A stretch of 9,545 nt of DNA from Ignavibacteriales bacterium (GCA_003142915.1 PLNZ01000004.1:1-9545), one strand, 5' to 3'; shown: positions 1-7,501, numbered from the stretch's first letter. The notes: generated by a model not told the origin, from the sequence alone. Numbers and translations are program-made.

Positions 1-2282
1 TCATATTTTTCTTATTATTAATTGTTTTTTCAACTTCGTTTATATCGGCACAAAGCAGCAAATCAGTTGCCGCCTACGACGTCGTATGGAATTCTTTGGG
101 AAAGGACGAAAATAGTTCCATGCCGTTGGGTAACGGCGACGTCGCGCTGAACGTCTGGACGGAACAGAACGGTGACATTGTGTTGCTAATCGCGAAATCC
201 GATGCCTGGAGTGAAAATGGACAGTTGCTCAAGCTTGGCCGAGTGCGCGTCAGCCTGGAACCCAATCCGTTCAAAAATTCAGCCTCATTTACTCAAACGT
301 TGAGATTGGAAAGCGGTGATGTTGAACTCCGCACTGGAAACAATTTCGTCCGCATCTGGGTGGACGCAAATCATCCGGTGGTTCACCTGCAAGCTCAAAC
401 CGAAACTCCTGTCGAGTTGAAAGCTACTTCTGAAGTCTGGCGAACAAAGGAATATCATCTGGATCGGCAAGCTATTGAGCAGACTCAATTGGCATTTTTT
501 GAATGGGGAACCAATCCGAATGGCCTTACATTTGACCCTGATACAATTCTGCCTGCAAGAGACAATCGAATATCATGTTGTCACTTTAATACGCGAAGTA
601 TTTACCCGCTGGTTTTTGAAAAAGAACACCTGGAATCATTGCTGCCTAAGTATCCTGATCTACTTTTGCATCGATGTTTCGGGATTACTATGAAAGGAAA
701 GGATCTGGTAAGTAGCGGTGATCAGACGCTAAAATCGTCGAAAGCTTCACTCTCACAACAGCTTGATATTTACGCGCTCACCGGGCAAACGGAATCGCCC
801 GAAGCCTGGCGTGTTAAACTCGATAAGATAATTAAGAAGATTGATGCGGTCAAAACAAGCAAAGCCTGGAAGGCACACGATCAATGGTGGACAGAATTTT
901 GGGATCGGAGCTGGATTTACGTGACAGGCACTCCGGAGGCGGAAAATGTTTCCCAAAGCTACATTATGCAGCGCTACATGACTGCCTGCGCAGGCCGCGG
1001 CGCTCAACCGATTAAATTTAACGGATCCCTCTTCACAGTTGGGCATGACCTGCCGGCGGGTACAAGTTCGACCGAAGCAAACCATGACCCCGATTATCGA
1101 ATATGGGGCGCGTGTTTTTGGAATCAAAACATCCGCCATATTTACTGGCCGTTGATTGCTTCCGGCGACAACGATTTGATTAAACCCTGGTTCAATATGT
1201 ATGTGAAAGCTTTACCTCTTGCCAAAGACTGCTCACGCGCATATTTCCATCACGACGGCGCTGCTATCAATGAAACCATCTATTTCTGGGGACTGCCCAA
1301 TCTGAACGATTTCGGTTGGAACAATCCCGGTAACGAATTAGTAAGTCCATGGATGCGCTACCACATTCAAGGCGAGCTTGATGTTATAGCTCAGATGCTT
1401 GATTATTATAACGATACGCAGGATGCCGACTTTGCCCGGAACTCCTTGCTGCCAATGGCGGATGCTGTCATAACCTATTATGACCAGCATTATGGTCGTG
1501 ATGCAAATGGAAAGATTCTGATAAAACCGGCGCAATCGATTGAGACTTATCAGCTAACAGCCGTGAATCCGACGCCGGACATTGCCGGCTTGAGGTGCGC
1601 CCTTCCCCAATTACTGGCATTGCCAAAGAAGTTAACCAGCACGAAAGAACGAAGTTTTTGGACGAAAGTTATGAATGAATTACCGGCAATTCCAATGGGT
1701 ACTACTAAAGACGGGAAACTGCCGCCGCATGGGATTGGAGATCCAGGTGGGGTTAGAGTTATTTTGCCGGCGCTGCATTACGACACAACTAAAAATGCGG
1801 AGAATCCAGAGCTTTATACGGTTTTCCCTTACCGGCTTTACGGTATTGGTAAACCCGATTTGCAACTGGCAAGAAACACATTTAACGCGCGGCTTTTCTC
1901 CCTCCCCATATGTTGGGCTCAAGATAAAATGGAAGCGGCGCTGCTGGGATTGACAGATGAAGCTAAGAGTTCAGTCAGTCAGGCATTTATTTCTTACGGC
2001 AACCAACGCTTCCCGTGGTTCTGGTGGAAGAACGGCGGCGATTGGATACCGGATATGGACGCCGGTGGGTCTGCAAGCACCACACTTCAACTGATGCTGA
2101 TGCAATATGATGGTAAACGCATCCAACTATTACCGGCTTGGCCTAAAGACTGGAACGTCGATTTCAAATTGCATGCGCCTTATAAAACTATTGTCGAAGG
2201 GCATGTTAAAGACGGCAAAATAACAGAATTGAAAGTTACACCCAAAGAACGTACAAAGGATGTAATAATTGTGAATCAATAA
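1..2282 (+). CDS. Secreted DUF5703-type predicted glycoside hydrolase, copy 1 (5' partial)
   Basis: This is the first of three tandem paralogs, probably a secreted polysaccharide-active hydrolase; substrate unknown. The reading frame is open from base 3. Alignment with copy 3 shows that only about ten codons are missing upstream, so the full protein would be about 769 residues. The visible start is a hydrophobic signal-peptide core (IFFLLLIVFSTSFISAQ) with likely cleavage at A|Q. A TTG codon at 96 is an internal codon, not the start. The N-terminal part has MPLGNGDVALNVW, typical of DUF5703 as I remember it and similar to the GH95 opening. The barrel part has DYRxWGACFWNQ (from 1092), a WGLPNLNDFGW loop, QSIETY (Glu codon 1542-1544), NPTPDIAGL and ENPELYTVFPYRLY. 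By comparison with GH95, the Glu of QSIETY is the candidate general acid; this is inference. It is very similar to copy 3 throughout. One base change gives a stop one codon earlier than in copy 3. Confidence 0.85.
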   Translation, partial: IFFLLLIVFSTSFISAQSSKSVAAYDVVWNSLGKDENSSMPLGNGDVALNVWTEQNGDIVLLIAKSDAWSENGQLLKLGRVRVSLEPNPFKNSASFTQTLRLESGDVELRTGNNFVRIWVDANHPVVHLQAQTETPVELKATSEVWRTKEYHLDRQAIEQTQLAFFEWGTNPNGLTFDPDTILPARDNRISCCHFNTRSIYPLVFEKEHLESLLPKYPDLLLHRCFGITMKGKDLVSSGDQTLKSSKASLSQQLDIYALTGQTESPEAWRVKLDKIIKKIDAVKTSKAWKAHDQWWTEFWDRSWIYVTGTPEAENVSQSYIMQRYMTACAGRGAQPIKFNGSLFTVGHDLPAGTSSTEANHDPDYRIWGACFWNQNIRHIYWPLIASGDNDLIKPWFNMYVKALPLAKDCSRAYFHHDGAAINETIYFWGLPNLNDFGWNNPGNELVSPWMRYHIQGELDVIAQMLDYYNDTQDADFARNSLLPMADAVITYYDQHYGRDANGKILIKPAQSIETYQLTAVNPTPDIAGLRCALPQLLALPKKLTSTKERSFWTKVMNELPAIPMGTTKDGKLPPHGIGDPGGVRVILPALHYDTTKNAENPELYTVFPYRLYGIGKPDLQLARNTFNARLFSLPICWAQDKMEAALLGLTDEAKSSVSQAFISYGNQRFPWFWWKNGGDWIPDMDAGGSASTTLQLMLMQYDGKRIQLLPAWPKDWNVDFKLHAPYKTIVEGHVKDGKITELKVTPKERTKDVIIVNQ

Positions 2283-2341
2283 TAATATGTAAGAACTATG
2301 AAAGCGCCGGTTGTCGCAGGAGTATAAATAATCTTATGTAA

Positions 2342-2429
2342 TTGATTAATAAAGGACTTGAGGTGAATGCTGTTGAGCATAGCGAAACAGCATTCACCTC
2401 TAATAAAAAATCCTTATTTTTTTAATCAA
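2342..2429. repeat. 88-bp palindromic element (REP/MITE-like) between copies 1 and 2
   Basis: Two nested inverted repeats. The outer arms are TTGATTAA (2342-2349) and TTAATCAA (2422-2429), extended by AAGGA/TCCTT (2352-2356, 2411-2415) with small gaps. The inner arms are a perfect 15-bp pair, GAGGTGAATGCTGTT (2360-2374) and its complement at 2386-2400, around an 11-nt loop GAGCATAGCGA. The element is missing from the matching place after copies 2 and 3, so it looks inserted. There is no coding capacity. It might also act as a transcription terminator or an mRNA-stabilising stem, because a T-rich stretch (2412-2423) follows the inner stem. Classification as a mobile repeat is inference from a single copy. 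Confidence 0.65.
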
Positions 2430-2530
2430 AATCCAATGTACAGCATCCTTTTTAAACAATCATTATGTATATATGGGCTTAATAATTCTTCAATATTTTA
2501 TTTTTAATTATTTATTTGTTTCTTCTGTAT

Positions 2531-2538
2531 TACATTTG
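2531..2538 (+). promoter_or_regulatory. Bacteroidota-type -7 box TACATTTG for copy 2
   Basis: It matches the TAnnTTTG consensus of Bacteroidota primary-sigma promoters and is conserved, with flanking TTA on the left and TTA on the right, in front of copy 3 at exactly the same distance (122 nt from its first base to the ATG). Transcription would start near 2543, giving a leader of about 110 nt. A TTTG occurs at 2515-2518, but this is too close for the usual -33 spacing, so the -33 element is unclear. Confidence 0.55.
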
Positions 2539-2583
2539 TTACTTGAACAAAACATGAAAAATTTATAACTATTATGAAACAAA

Positions 2584-2652
2584 TAAAATTTTCATTAAAA
2601 CGTTTTCTTATTATAATTTAATTCAAATTGAAGTAATAAAGGAACAGTAAAC
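2584..2652 (+). promoter_or_regulatory. Conserved 5' leader and Shine-Dalgarno of copy 2
   Basis: The leader block with TTTTCATTA, CGTTTTCTTATTATAATTTA and TTGAAGTAATAAAGGAAC is shared almost base for base with the leader of copy 3. It ends in AAAGGA (2638-2643), 9 nt before the ATG, which fixes the start at 2653. A TATAAT string at 2612-2617 is also shared, but that is not the Bacteroidota consensus. Confidence 0.55.
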
Positions 2653-4935
2653 ATGTATAATAAAAATCACTTTAAACAAATCTTCTTTTCCTTTTTATTA
2701 ATTGTTCTTTCAACTTCGGTTATACCAGCACAAAGCAGCAAATCAATTGCCGCATACAACGTAGTTTGGAATTCTTTGGGAAAGGACGAAAATAGTTCTA
2801 TGCCGTTGGGCAACGGTGACGTGGCGCTGAACTTTTGGACAGAACAGAACGGTGACATTGTGCTGCTAATCGCGAAATCCGATGCCTGGAGTGAAAATGG
2901 AGAGTTGCTCAAGATTGGCCGAGTGCGCGTCAGCCTGGAACCCAATCCGTTCAAAAATTCAGCCTCATTTACTCAAACGTTGAGATTGGAAAGCGGTGAT
3001 GTTAAACTCCGCACTGGCAACAATTTCGTCCACATCTGGGTGGATGCAAATAATCCTGCGATTCACTTGCAAGTTCAAACTGAAGCTCCCGTACAGGTGA
3101 AAGCCACATCTGAAGTCTGGAGGACAAAGGAATATAGTTTCGATACTCGAGCTATTGATCGAACCGGATTGGGATTCTTTGAATGGGGAGGTTACCCTGA
3201 TAGTTTAACATTTTATCCAGATACCATTTTCCAGTTAAAAGACAACCGAGTGTCCTCGTGCCACTTTAATACGCATAGCATTTACCCGATGGTTTTTGAA
3301 ATAGAACACTTGAAATCATTAGTACTAAAATATCCGGATCCGTTTATACATCGCTGTTTCGGTCTCACTATGAAAGGGGACAATCTGGTAAGCAGCGATA
3401 ATCAGACTTTAAAATCGTTAAAGGCTTCAAAATCACAACAGCTTGATATTTATACGCTCACTGAGCAAACGAAATCGCCCGGTTCCTGGAGTGTTGATCT
3501 TGATAAGAAAATTAAGAAGATTGATGCGATTAAAATAAGTAAAGCCTGGACGGCGCATGAGAATTGGTGGAAAGAATTTTGGAATCGTAGTTGGATTAAA
3601 GTGACAGGCACACCGGATTCAGAAAAGGTTACCCAAGGATACTCTATGCAGCGCTTCATGACTGCCTGCGCCGGTCGTGGCGCGCAGCCGATCAAATTTA
3701 ACGAGTCTCTATTCTCGGTAGGGCATGATCTGCCGCCGGGGACGATTCCGACCAGGGCTGACCATGATCCCGATTACCGAGATTGGGGGGCATGTTTTTG
3801 GAATCAAGACACCCGCCTTATTTACTACCCTTTGATCGCTGCAGGTGACTATGACTTGCTTGAGCCTTGGTTTGATATGTATTTGGAAGCGCTGCCGTTG
3901 GAGAAGGCCCGGACAGGGGTTTACTACCACCACGGCGGGGCGTATTTTCCCGAAACAATGTATTTCTGGGGCTTACCCAACCTTCATGATTTCGGTTTCA
4001 GCAATCCCACTTTAGAATTGCAGACCCCATGGGTGCGCTACCATATTCAGGGCACACTCGAAATCATCACGCAAATGCTCGATGTCTACGACAACACCCA
4101 GGACTCACGTTATGCCAAGGAACTTGTTCCTTTTGCTGACGCCATTATCACCTTCTATGCGAACCATTGGCCGAACGATTCCAAGGGCAAAATTCATATG
4201 GCGCCGGTTCAATCGTTGGAAACGTATGAAGTGGATGCAGTCAATCCCACACCTGATATTGCCGGACTAAAAAGTGTCATTCCGCGACTGTTAGCTTTGC
4301 CTGAAAAATTCACATCGTCAGAGCAGCGAAATTTTTGGGCTAAGACGCTCAATGATTTGCCGCCGATTCCAATGGGCAAAACCGCGAGCGGTAAGCTGCC
4401 TCCAGATGGCGTCGGTGATGCCGATGGCCGACCCACCATTCTGCCCGCGGAAAAATACGGCGCTACCCACAACAGTGAAAATCCTGAACTCTATGTGGTC
4501 TATCCCTATCGCCTCTATAGTGTGGGCAAACCTGATCTCCAACTGGCACGGGACACTTACAATGCCCGGCGGTTTCCAATGGATAGAGCTTGGGGGCAGG
4601 ATGGCACGCAGGCCGCGGTTCTGGGCCTGACGAATGAGGCTCAGAGGGTTGTTGTGAGTGAGTTTACCGCTTACGGGAACCAGCGGTTTCGTTGGTTTTG
4701 GGACCCTGAGTGTGGCGGCTCGGGCATGATCACGCTTCAACTGATGCTGATGCAATGCGATGGTAAACGCATCCAACTATTACCTGCCTGGCCTAAAGAC
4801 TGGAACGTCGATTTTAAATTGCACGCGCCATATAAGACTATTGTTGAAGGGCATGTTGAAGACGGCAAAATAACAAAATTGAAAGTTACACCCAAAGCAC
4901 GTGCAAAGGATGTAATAATTGCGGATCAAAAATAA
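2653..4935 (+). CDS. Secreted DUF5703-type predicted glycoside hydrolase, copy 2 (divergent core)
   Basis: Complete 760-residue paralog. The ATG is supported by an AAAGGA Shine-Dalgarno 9 nt upstream and by the same MYNxNxFKQ start in copy 3. Residues 1-27 form a Sec signal peptide (hydrophobic stretch, then PAQ|S), without a lipobox. The N-terminal beta-sandwich region carries MPLGNGDVALNFW (Met50). The predicted (alpha/alpha)6 barrel carries D374-Y-R-x-W-G-A-C-F-W-N-Q385, QSLETY with Glu523, NPTPDIAGL (Asp535) and E609-NPELY; the C-terminal end has LLPAWPKDW. These match GH95 landmarks in order, so Glu523 is the inferred catalytic acid; no activity is proven. It differs from copies 1 and 3 in three ways: a HHGGAYFPET loop where they have HHDGA..NET, absence of the WIPDMD segment near the C-terminus, and a barrel core of higher G+C. 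The 5' and 3' ends remain nearly identical to the sister genes, which suggests recombination. It has its own promoter-like leader, so it may be transcribed alone. Confidence 0.9.
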   Translation: MYNKNHFKQIFFSFLLIVLSTSVIPAQSSKSIAAYNVVWNSLGKDENSSMPLGNGDVALNFWTEQNGDIVLLIAKSDAWSENGELLKIGRVRVSLEPNPFKNSASFTQTLRLESGDVKLRTGNNFVHIWVDANNPAIHLQVQTEAPVQVKATSEVWRTKEYSFDTRAIDRTGLGFFEWGGYPDSLTFYPDTIFQLKDNRVSSCHFNTHSIYPMVFEIEHLKSLVLKYPDPFIHRCFGLTMKGDNLVSSDNQTLKSLKASKSQQLDIYTLTEQTKSPGSWSVDLDKKIKKIDAIKISKAWTAHENWWKEFWNRSWIKVTGTPDSEKVTQGYSMQRFMTACAGRGAQPIKFNESLFSVGHDLPPGTIPTRADHDPDYRDWGACFWNQDTRLIYYPLIAAGDYDLLEPWFDMYLEALPLEKARTGVYYHHGGAYFPETMYFWGLPNLHDFGFSNPTLELQTPWVRYHIQGTLEIITQMLDVYDNTQDSRYAKELVPFADAIITFYANHWPNDSKGKIHMAPVQSLETYEVDAVNPTPDIAGLKSVIPRLLALPEKFTSSEQRNFWAKTLNDLPPIPMGKTASGKLPPDGVGDADGRPTILPAEKYGATHNSENPELYVVYPYRLYSVGKPDLQLARDTYNARRFPMDRAWGQDGTQAAVLGLTNEAQRVVVSEFTAYGNQRFRWFWDPECGGSGMITLQLMLMQCDGKRIQLLPAWPKDWNVDFKLHAPYKTIVEGHVEDGKITKLKVTPKARAKDVIIADQK

Positions 4936-4958
4936 TATGTAAGAATTATGAAAGCATG

Positions 4959-5009
4959 TGTTGCCGCCGATTTTATGGTTTTCAAAATCAGTTGTATGAC
5001 ATCCTTTTT
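4959..5009 (+). terminator. Degenerate terminator after copy 2
   Basis: Positional equivalent of the terminator after copy 3, but the outer arms (TGTTGCCGC and ATGACATCC) no longer pair well. A smaller hairpin remains, GATTTT (4969-4974) with AAAATC (4984-4989), and five T residues follow at 5005-5009. It is probably weak or inactive. Confidence 0.3.
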
Positions 5010-5072
5010 AAACAAGCATTATCTGAATATTAATCTTTCAATAATGTTTTATTTATTATTTTATTTCTGTCT

Positions 5073-5080
5073 TACATTTG
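5073..5080 (+). promoter_or_regulatory. Bacteroidota-type -7 box TACATTTG for copy 3
   Basis: Identical to the box before copy 2 and 122 nt upstream of ATG 5195. The surrounding bases (CTTACATTTGTTA) are conserved, while the A+T-rich DNA next to it has drifted, which supports function. No clear -33 TTTG is visible. Confidence 0.55.
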
Positions 5081-5125
5081 TTATTTGATTAAGCCATTAA
5101 AATATTATAACTATACTGAAACCGC

Positions 5126-5194
5126 CAGAATTTTCATTACGGCGTTTTCTTATTATAATTTACTTTAAATTGAAGTAATAAAGGAACAACAAAC
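5126..5194 (+). promoter_or_regulatory. Conserved 5' leader and Shine-Dalgarno of copy 3
   Basis: Same block as before copy 2, with only scattered substitutions. AAGGA at 5181-5185 stands 9 nt before ATG 5195 and decides that start. It has no strong hairpin that would suggest a riboswitch. Confidence 0.55.
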
Positions 5195-7501
5195 ATGTAT
5201 AATGAAAACTACTTTAAACAAATCATATTTTTCTTATTATTAATTATTCTTTCAACTTCGTTTATATCGGCACAAAGCAGTAAATCAATTGCCGCCTACG
5301 ACGTCGTGTGGAATTCTTTGGGAAAGAACGAAAATAGTTCGATGCCGTTGGGTAACGGTGTCGTCGCGCTGAACGTCTGGACGGAGCAGAACGGTGACAT
5401 TTTGTTGCTAATCGCGAAATCCGATGCCTGGAGCGAAAATGGACAACTGCTCAAGCTTGGCAGGGTACGCATTAGTCTCGAACCTAATCCGTTCAAAAAT
5501 TCGATCTCATTCACTCAAACTTTGAGATTGGAAAACGGTGATGTGGAACTCCGCACGGGCAACAATTTCGTCCGCATCTGGGTGGACGCAAATAATCCAG
5601 TGATTCACCTGCAAGCTCAAACCGAAGCACCCATCGAGTTGAAAGCAAAATCTGAAAACTGGCGGACAAAGGAATATCATCTGGATCGGCAGGCCATTGA
5701 GCAATCGGGATTTTTTGAATGGGGAACCAATCCGGATGGCCTGACATTTGAACCGGATACCGTTCTACCTCCAAAAAACAACCGTGTATCTTGGTGCCAC
5801 TTCAATACGCGAAGTATTTACCCGCTGGTTTTTGAAAAAGAACACTTGAAATCATTGCTGCCTAAATATCCGGATCCGCTTCTGCATCTCTGCTTCGGCC
5901 TCACCATGAAAGGAGAGCATCTGGTAAGCAGCGATGATCAGACCTTAAAATCGTCAAAATCTTCAAGCTCACAACAGCTCGATATTTATGCGCTCACCGA
6001 ACAAACGGAATCGGCCGGCTCCTGGCGTGCCGGACTCGACAAAATGATTACGAAACTTGATGCCATTAAAATAAGCGCAGCCTTGAAAGCACATGAGCAA
6101 TGGTGGACACAATTTTGGAATCGTAGCTGGATTTATGTGACCAACCCTGGGACGGCGGAATTTATCTCCAAAAGCTATGCTATGCAACGCTACATGTCTG
6201 CCTGCGCCGGCCGAGGTGCTCAACCGATCAAATTTAACGGATCGCTCTTCACGGTGGGACATGACCTGCCGGTGGGTATGGGTTCAACCGAAGCTGACCA
6301 TGATCTCGATTACCGAAAATGGGGTGCGTGTTATTGGAATCAAAATACCCGCCATATTTACTGGCCGTTGATTACTTCAGGTGACTACGATTTGATTAAG
6401 CCCTGGTTCAATATGTATGTGAAGGCGTTGCCGCTGGTCAAAGACCGCACCCTCGAATATTACCATCACGACGGCGCTGAATTTAATGAAACCATCTATT
6501 TCTGGGGACTGCCCAATCTGAACGATTTCGGTTGGGACAATCCCGGTAACGAATTGGAAAGTCCATGGATGCGCTATCACATTCAAGGCGGACTGGAAGT
6601 TTTAGCTCAGATGCTGGACTATTATAACAATACGCAGAATGCCGACTTTGCCAGGACTTCCCTGCTGCCCATGGCGGATGCCGTCATAACCTTCTATGAC
6701 CAGCATTATGGTCGTGATGCTAATGGCAAGATTCTGATGAAACCTGCGCAGTCTATTGAGACTTATCAACTAACAGTCGTGAATCCGACTCCGGACATTG
6801 CCGGCTTGAAGTGCGTCCTTCCCCAATTACTGGCACTGCCGATAAAGTTAACCAGCAAGGAAGAACGCAATATTTGGACGAAAGTTCTGAATGATTTACC
6901 AGCAATTCCAATGGGTACTACTGCAGACGGTAAACTGCCGGCGGAAGGGGTAGGAGACCCCGGCGGGGATAGCGTTATTTTACCCGCGCAGCATTACAAT
7001 AAAACTAAAAACACTGAGAATCCAGAGCTTTACACAGTCTTTCCCTACCGGCTTTATGGTACCGGTAAACCTGATTTACAAATGGCAAGAAACACCTTTA
7101 ACGCACGACTTTTCCCCTTCAGTAAATGTTGGGGACAAGATGGAATGGAGGCGGCACTTCTTGGATTGACTGATGAAGCTAAAAGTTCAGTCATTCAAGC
7201 ATTTTTAGGCTCTTTCGGCAACCAACGCTTTTCGTGGTTCTGGTCTGGGAACAACGATTGGATACCGGATATGGACAACGGAGGGGGCGGAATGACGACA
7301 CTTCAAATGATGCTGATGCAATGCGATGGTAAACGCATCCAACTATTACCGGCTTGGCCAAAAGAATGGACTGTCGATTTTAAATTGCACGCGCCTTATA
7401 ACACTATTGTCGAAGGGCATGTTAAAGACGGCAAAATAACAGAATTGAAAGTTACACCCAAAGAACGTACGAAGGATGTAATAATTGTGAATCAAAAATA
7501 A
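5195..7501 (+). CDS. Secreted DUF5703-type predicted glycoside hydrolase, copy 3
   Basis: Complete 768-residue paralog and the best reference for the array. The ATG follows AAGGA with 9 nt spacing. The signal peptide spans about residues 1-27 (lysine at 9, hydrophobic run IIFFLLLIILSTSF, cleavage near SAQ|S). Order of landmarks: MPLGNGVVALNVW in the N-terminal sandwich; D372-Y-R-x-W-G-A-C-Y-W-N-Q383 followed by a YWPL motif that resembles the GH95 MNYWPA segment; HHDGAEFNETIYFWGLPNLNDFGW; QSIETY with Glu522; NPTPDIAGL (Asp534); E608-NPELYTVFPYRLY; DWIPDMD and LLPAWPKEW near the end. I infer an inverting-type GH95-like hydrolase with Glu522 as candidate acid; substrate is unknown. It is closest to copy 1 by eye over the whole length, with 68 bp of perfect identity near the 3' end. 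It is followed by a strong intrinsic terminator, so it probably ends the array's transcription before the GH3 gene. Confidence 0.9.
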   Translation: MYNENYFKQIIFFLLLIILSTSFISAQSSKSIAAYDVVWNSLGKNENSSMPLGNGVVALNVWTEQNGDILLLIAKSDAWSENGQLLKLGRVRISLEPNPFKNSISFTQTLRLENGDVELRTGNNFVRIWVDANNPVIHLQAQTEAPIELKAKSENWRTKEYHLDRQAIEQSGFFEWGTNPDGLTFEPDTVLPPKNNRVSWCHFNTRSIYPLVFEKEHLKSLLPKYPDPLLHLCFGLTMKGEHLVSSDDQTLKSSKSSSSQQLDIYALTEQTESAGSWRAGLDKMITKLDAIKISAALKAHEQWWTQFWNRSWIYVTNPGTAEFISKSYAMQRYMSACAGRGAQPIKFNGSLFTVGHDLPVGMGSTEADHDLDYRKWGACYWNQNTRHIYWPLITSGDYDLIKPWFNMYVKALPLVKDRTLEYYHHDGAEFNETIYFWGLPNLNDFGWDNPGNELESPWMRYHIQGGLEVLAQMLDYYNNTQNADFARTSLLPMADAVITFYDQHYGRDANGKILMKPAQSIETYQLTVVNPTPDIAGLKCVLPQLLALPIKLTSKEERNIWTKVLNDLPAIPMGTTADGKLPAEGVGDPGGDSVILPAQHYNKTKNTENPELYTVFPYRLYGTGKPDLQMARNTFNARLFPFSKCWGQDGMEAALLGLTDEAKSSVIQAFLGSFGNQRFSWFWSGNNDWIPDMDNGGGGMTTLQMMLMQCDGKRIQLLPAWPKEWTVDFKLHAPYNTIVEGHVKDGKITELKVTPKERTKDVIIVNQK

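Larger units (their letters stand above)
1..2459 (+). repeat. Tandem duplication unit 1 (partial)
   Basis: This is copy 1 of a repeated gene-plus-flanks unit. Its right edge is set by the shared tail CTTTTTAAACAA, which is present after all three paralogs. The unit is interrupted between gene end and tail by an 88-bp palindromic element that the other units lack. Its left part is cut by the window. Confidence 0.7.
2283..2652. other. 370-bp intergenic region between copies 1 and 2
   Basis: Non-coding. From left to right it holds the remnant left arm of an ancestral terminator (GGTTGTCGC, 2309-2317), the 88-bp palindrome (2342-2429), the remnant right arm and T-run (2440-2453), a very A+T-rich stretch, a TACATTTG box (2531-2538), a conserved leader and the Shine-Dalgarno for copy 2. 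No ORF, tRNA or other RNA gene is evident. Confidence 0.7.
2460..5016 (+). repeat. Tandem duplication unit 2
   Basis: A unit of about 2.56 kb: A+T-rich promoter/leader, divergent paralog, and 3' tail ending in TTTTTAAACAAG. The upstream region aligns with that of unit 3 from the CATTAT stretch through the ATG, with small indels. Boundaries are approximate and were set by eye from shared tail sequence. Confidence 0.7.

Noticed and set aside
96..98. TTG as start codon of copy 1
   Set aside because: The frame is open upstream to the window edge and encodes a signal peptide and mature N-terminus that match copies 2 and 3, so this is an internal Leu codon.
753..1139. 128-codon open frame on the - strand inside copy 1
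   Set aside because: Antisense to conserved barrel codons; a similar frame opposite copy 3 is only a consequence of the sequence similarity of the sense genes.
2597..2606. AAAACGTTTT palindrome as an operator
   Set aside because: The matching position before copy 3 reads ACGGCGTTTT, so the symmetry is not conserved although the flanks are.
2612..2617. TATAAT as a classical -10 box
   Set aside because: Bacteroidota primary sigma uses TAnnTTTG; there is no TTGACA-like partner at the right distance, and the string is expected in such A+T-rich DNA.
2283..2652. tRNA, riboswitch or transposase remnant in the longest gap
   Set aside because: No cloverleaf, no conserved riboswitch core and no open frame of useful size; the palindrome and promoter/leader account for the structure seen.
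4318..4776. 152-codon open frame on the - strand inside copy 2
   Set aside because: It lies entirely opposite a well-conserved coding region, has no recognisable domain and no equivalent of the same length opposite copies 1 and 3; it is a shadow of the G+C-richer core.
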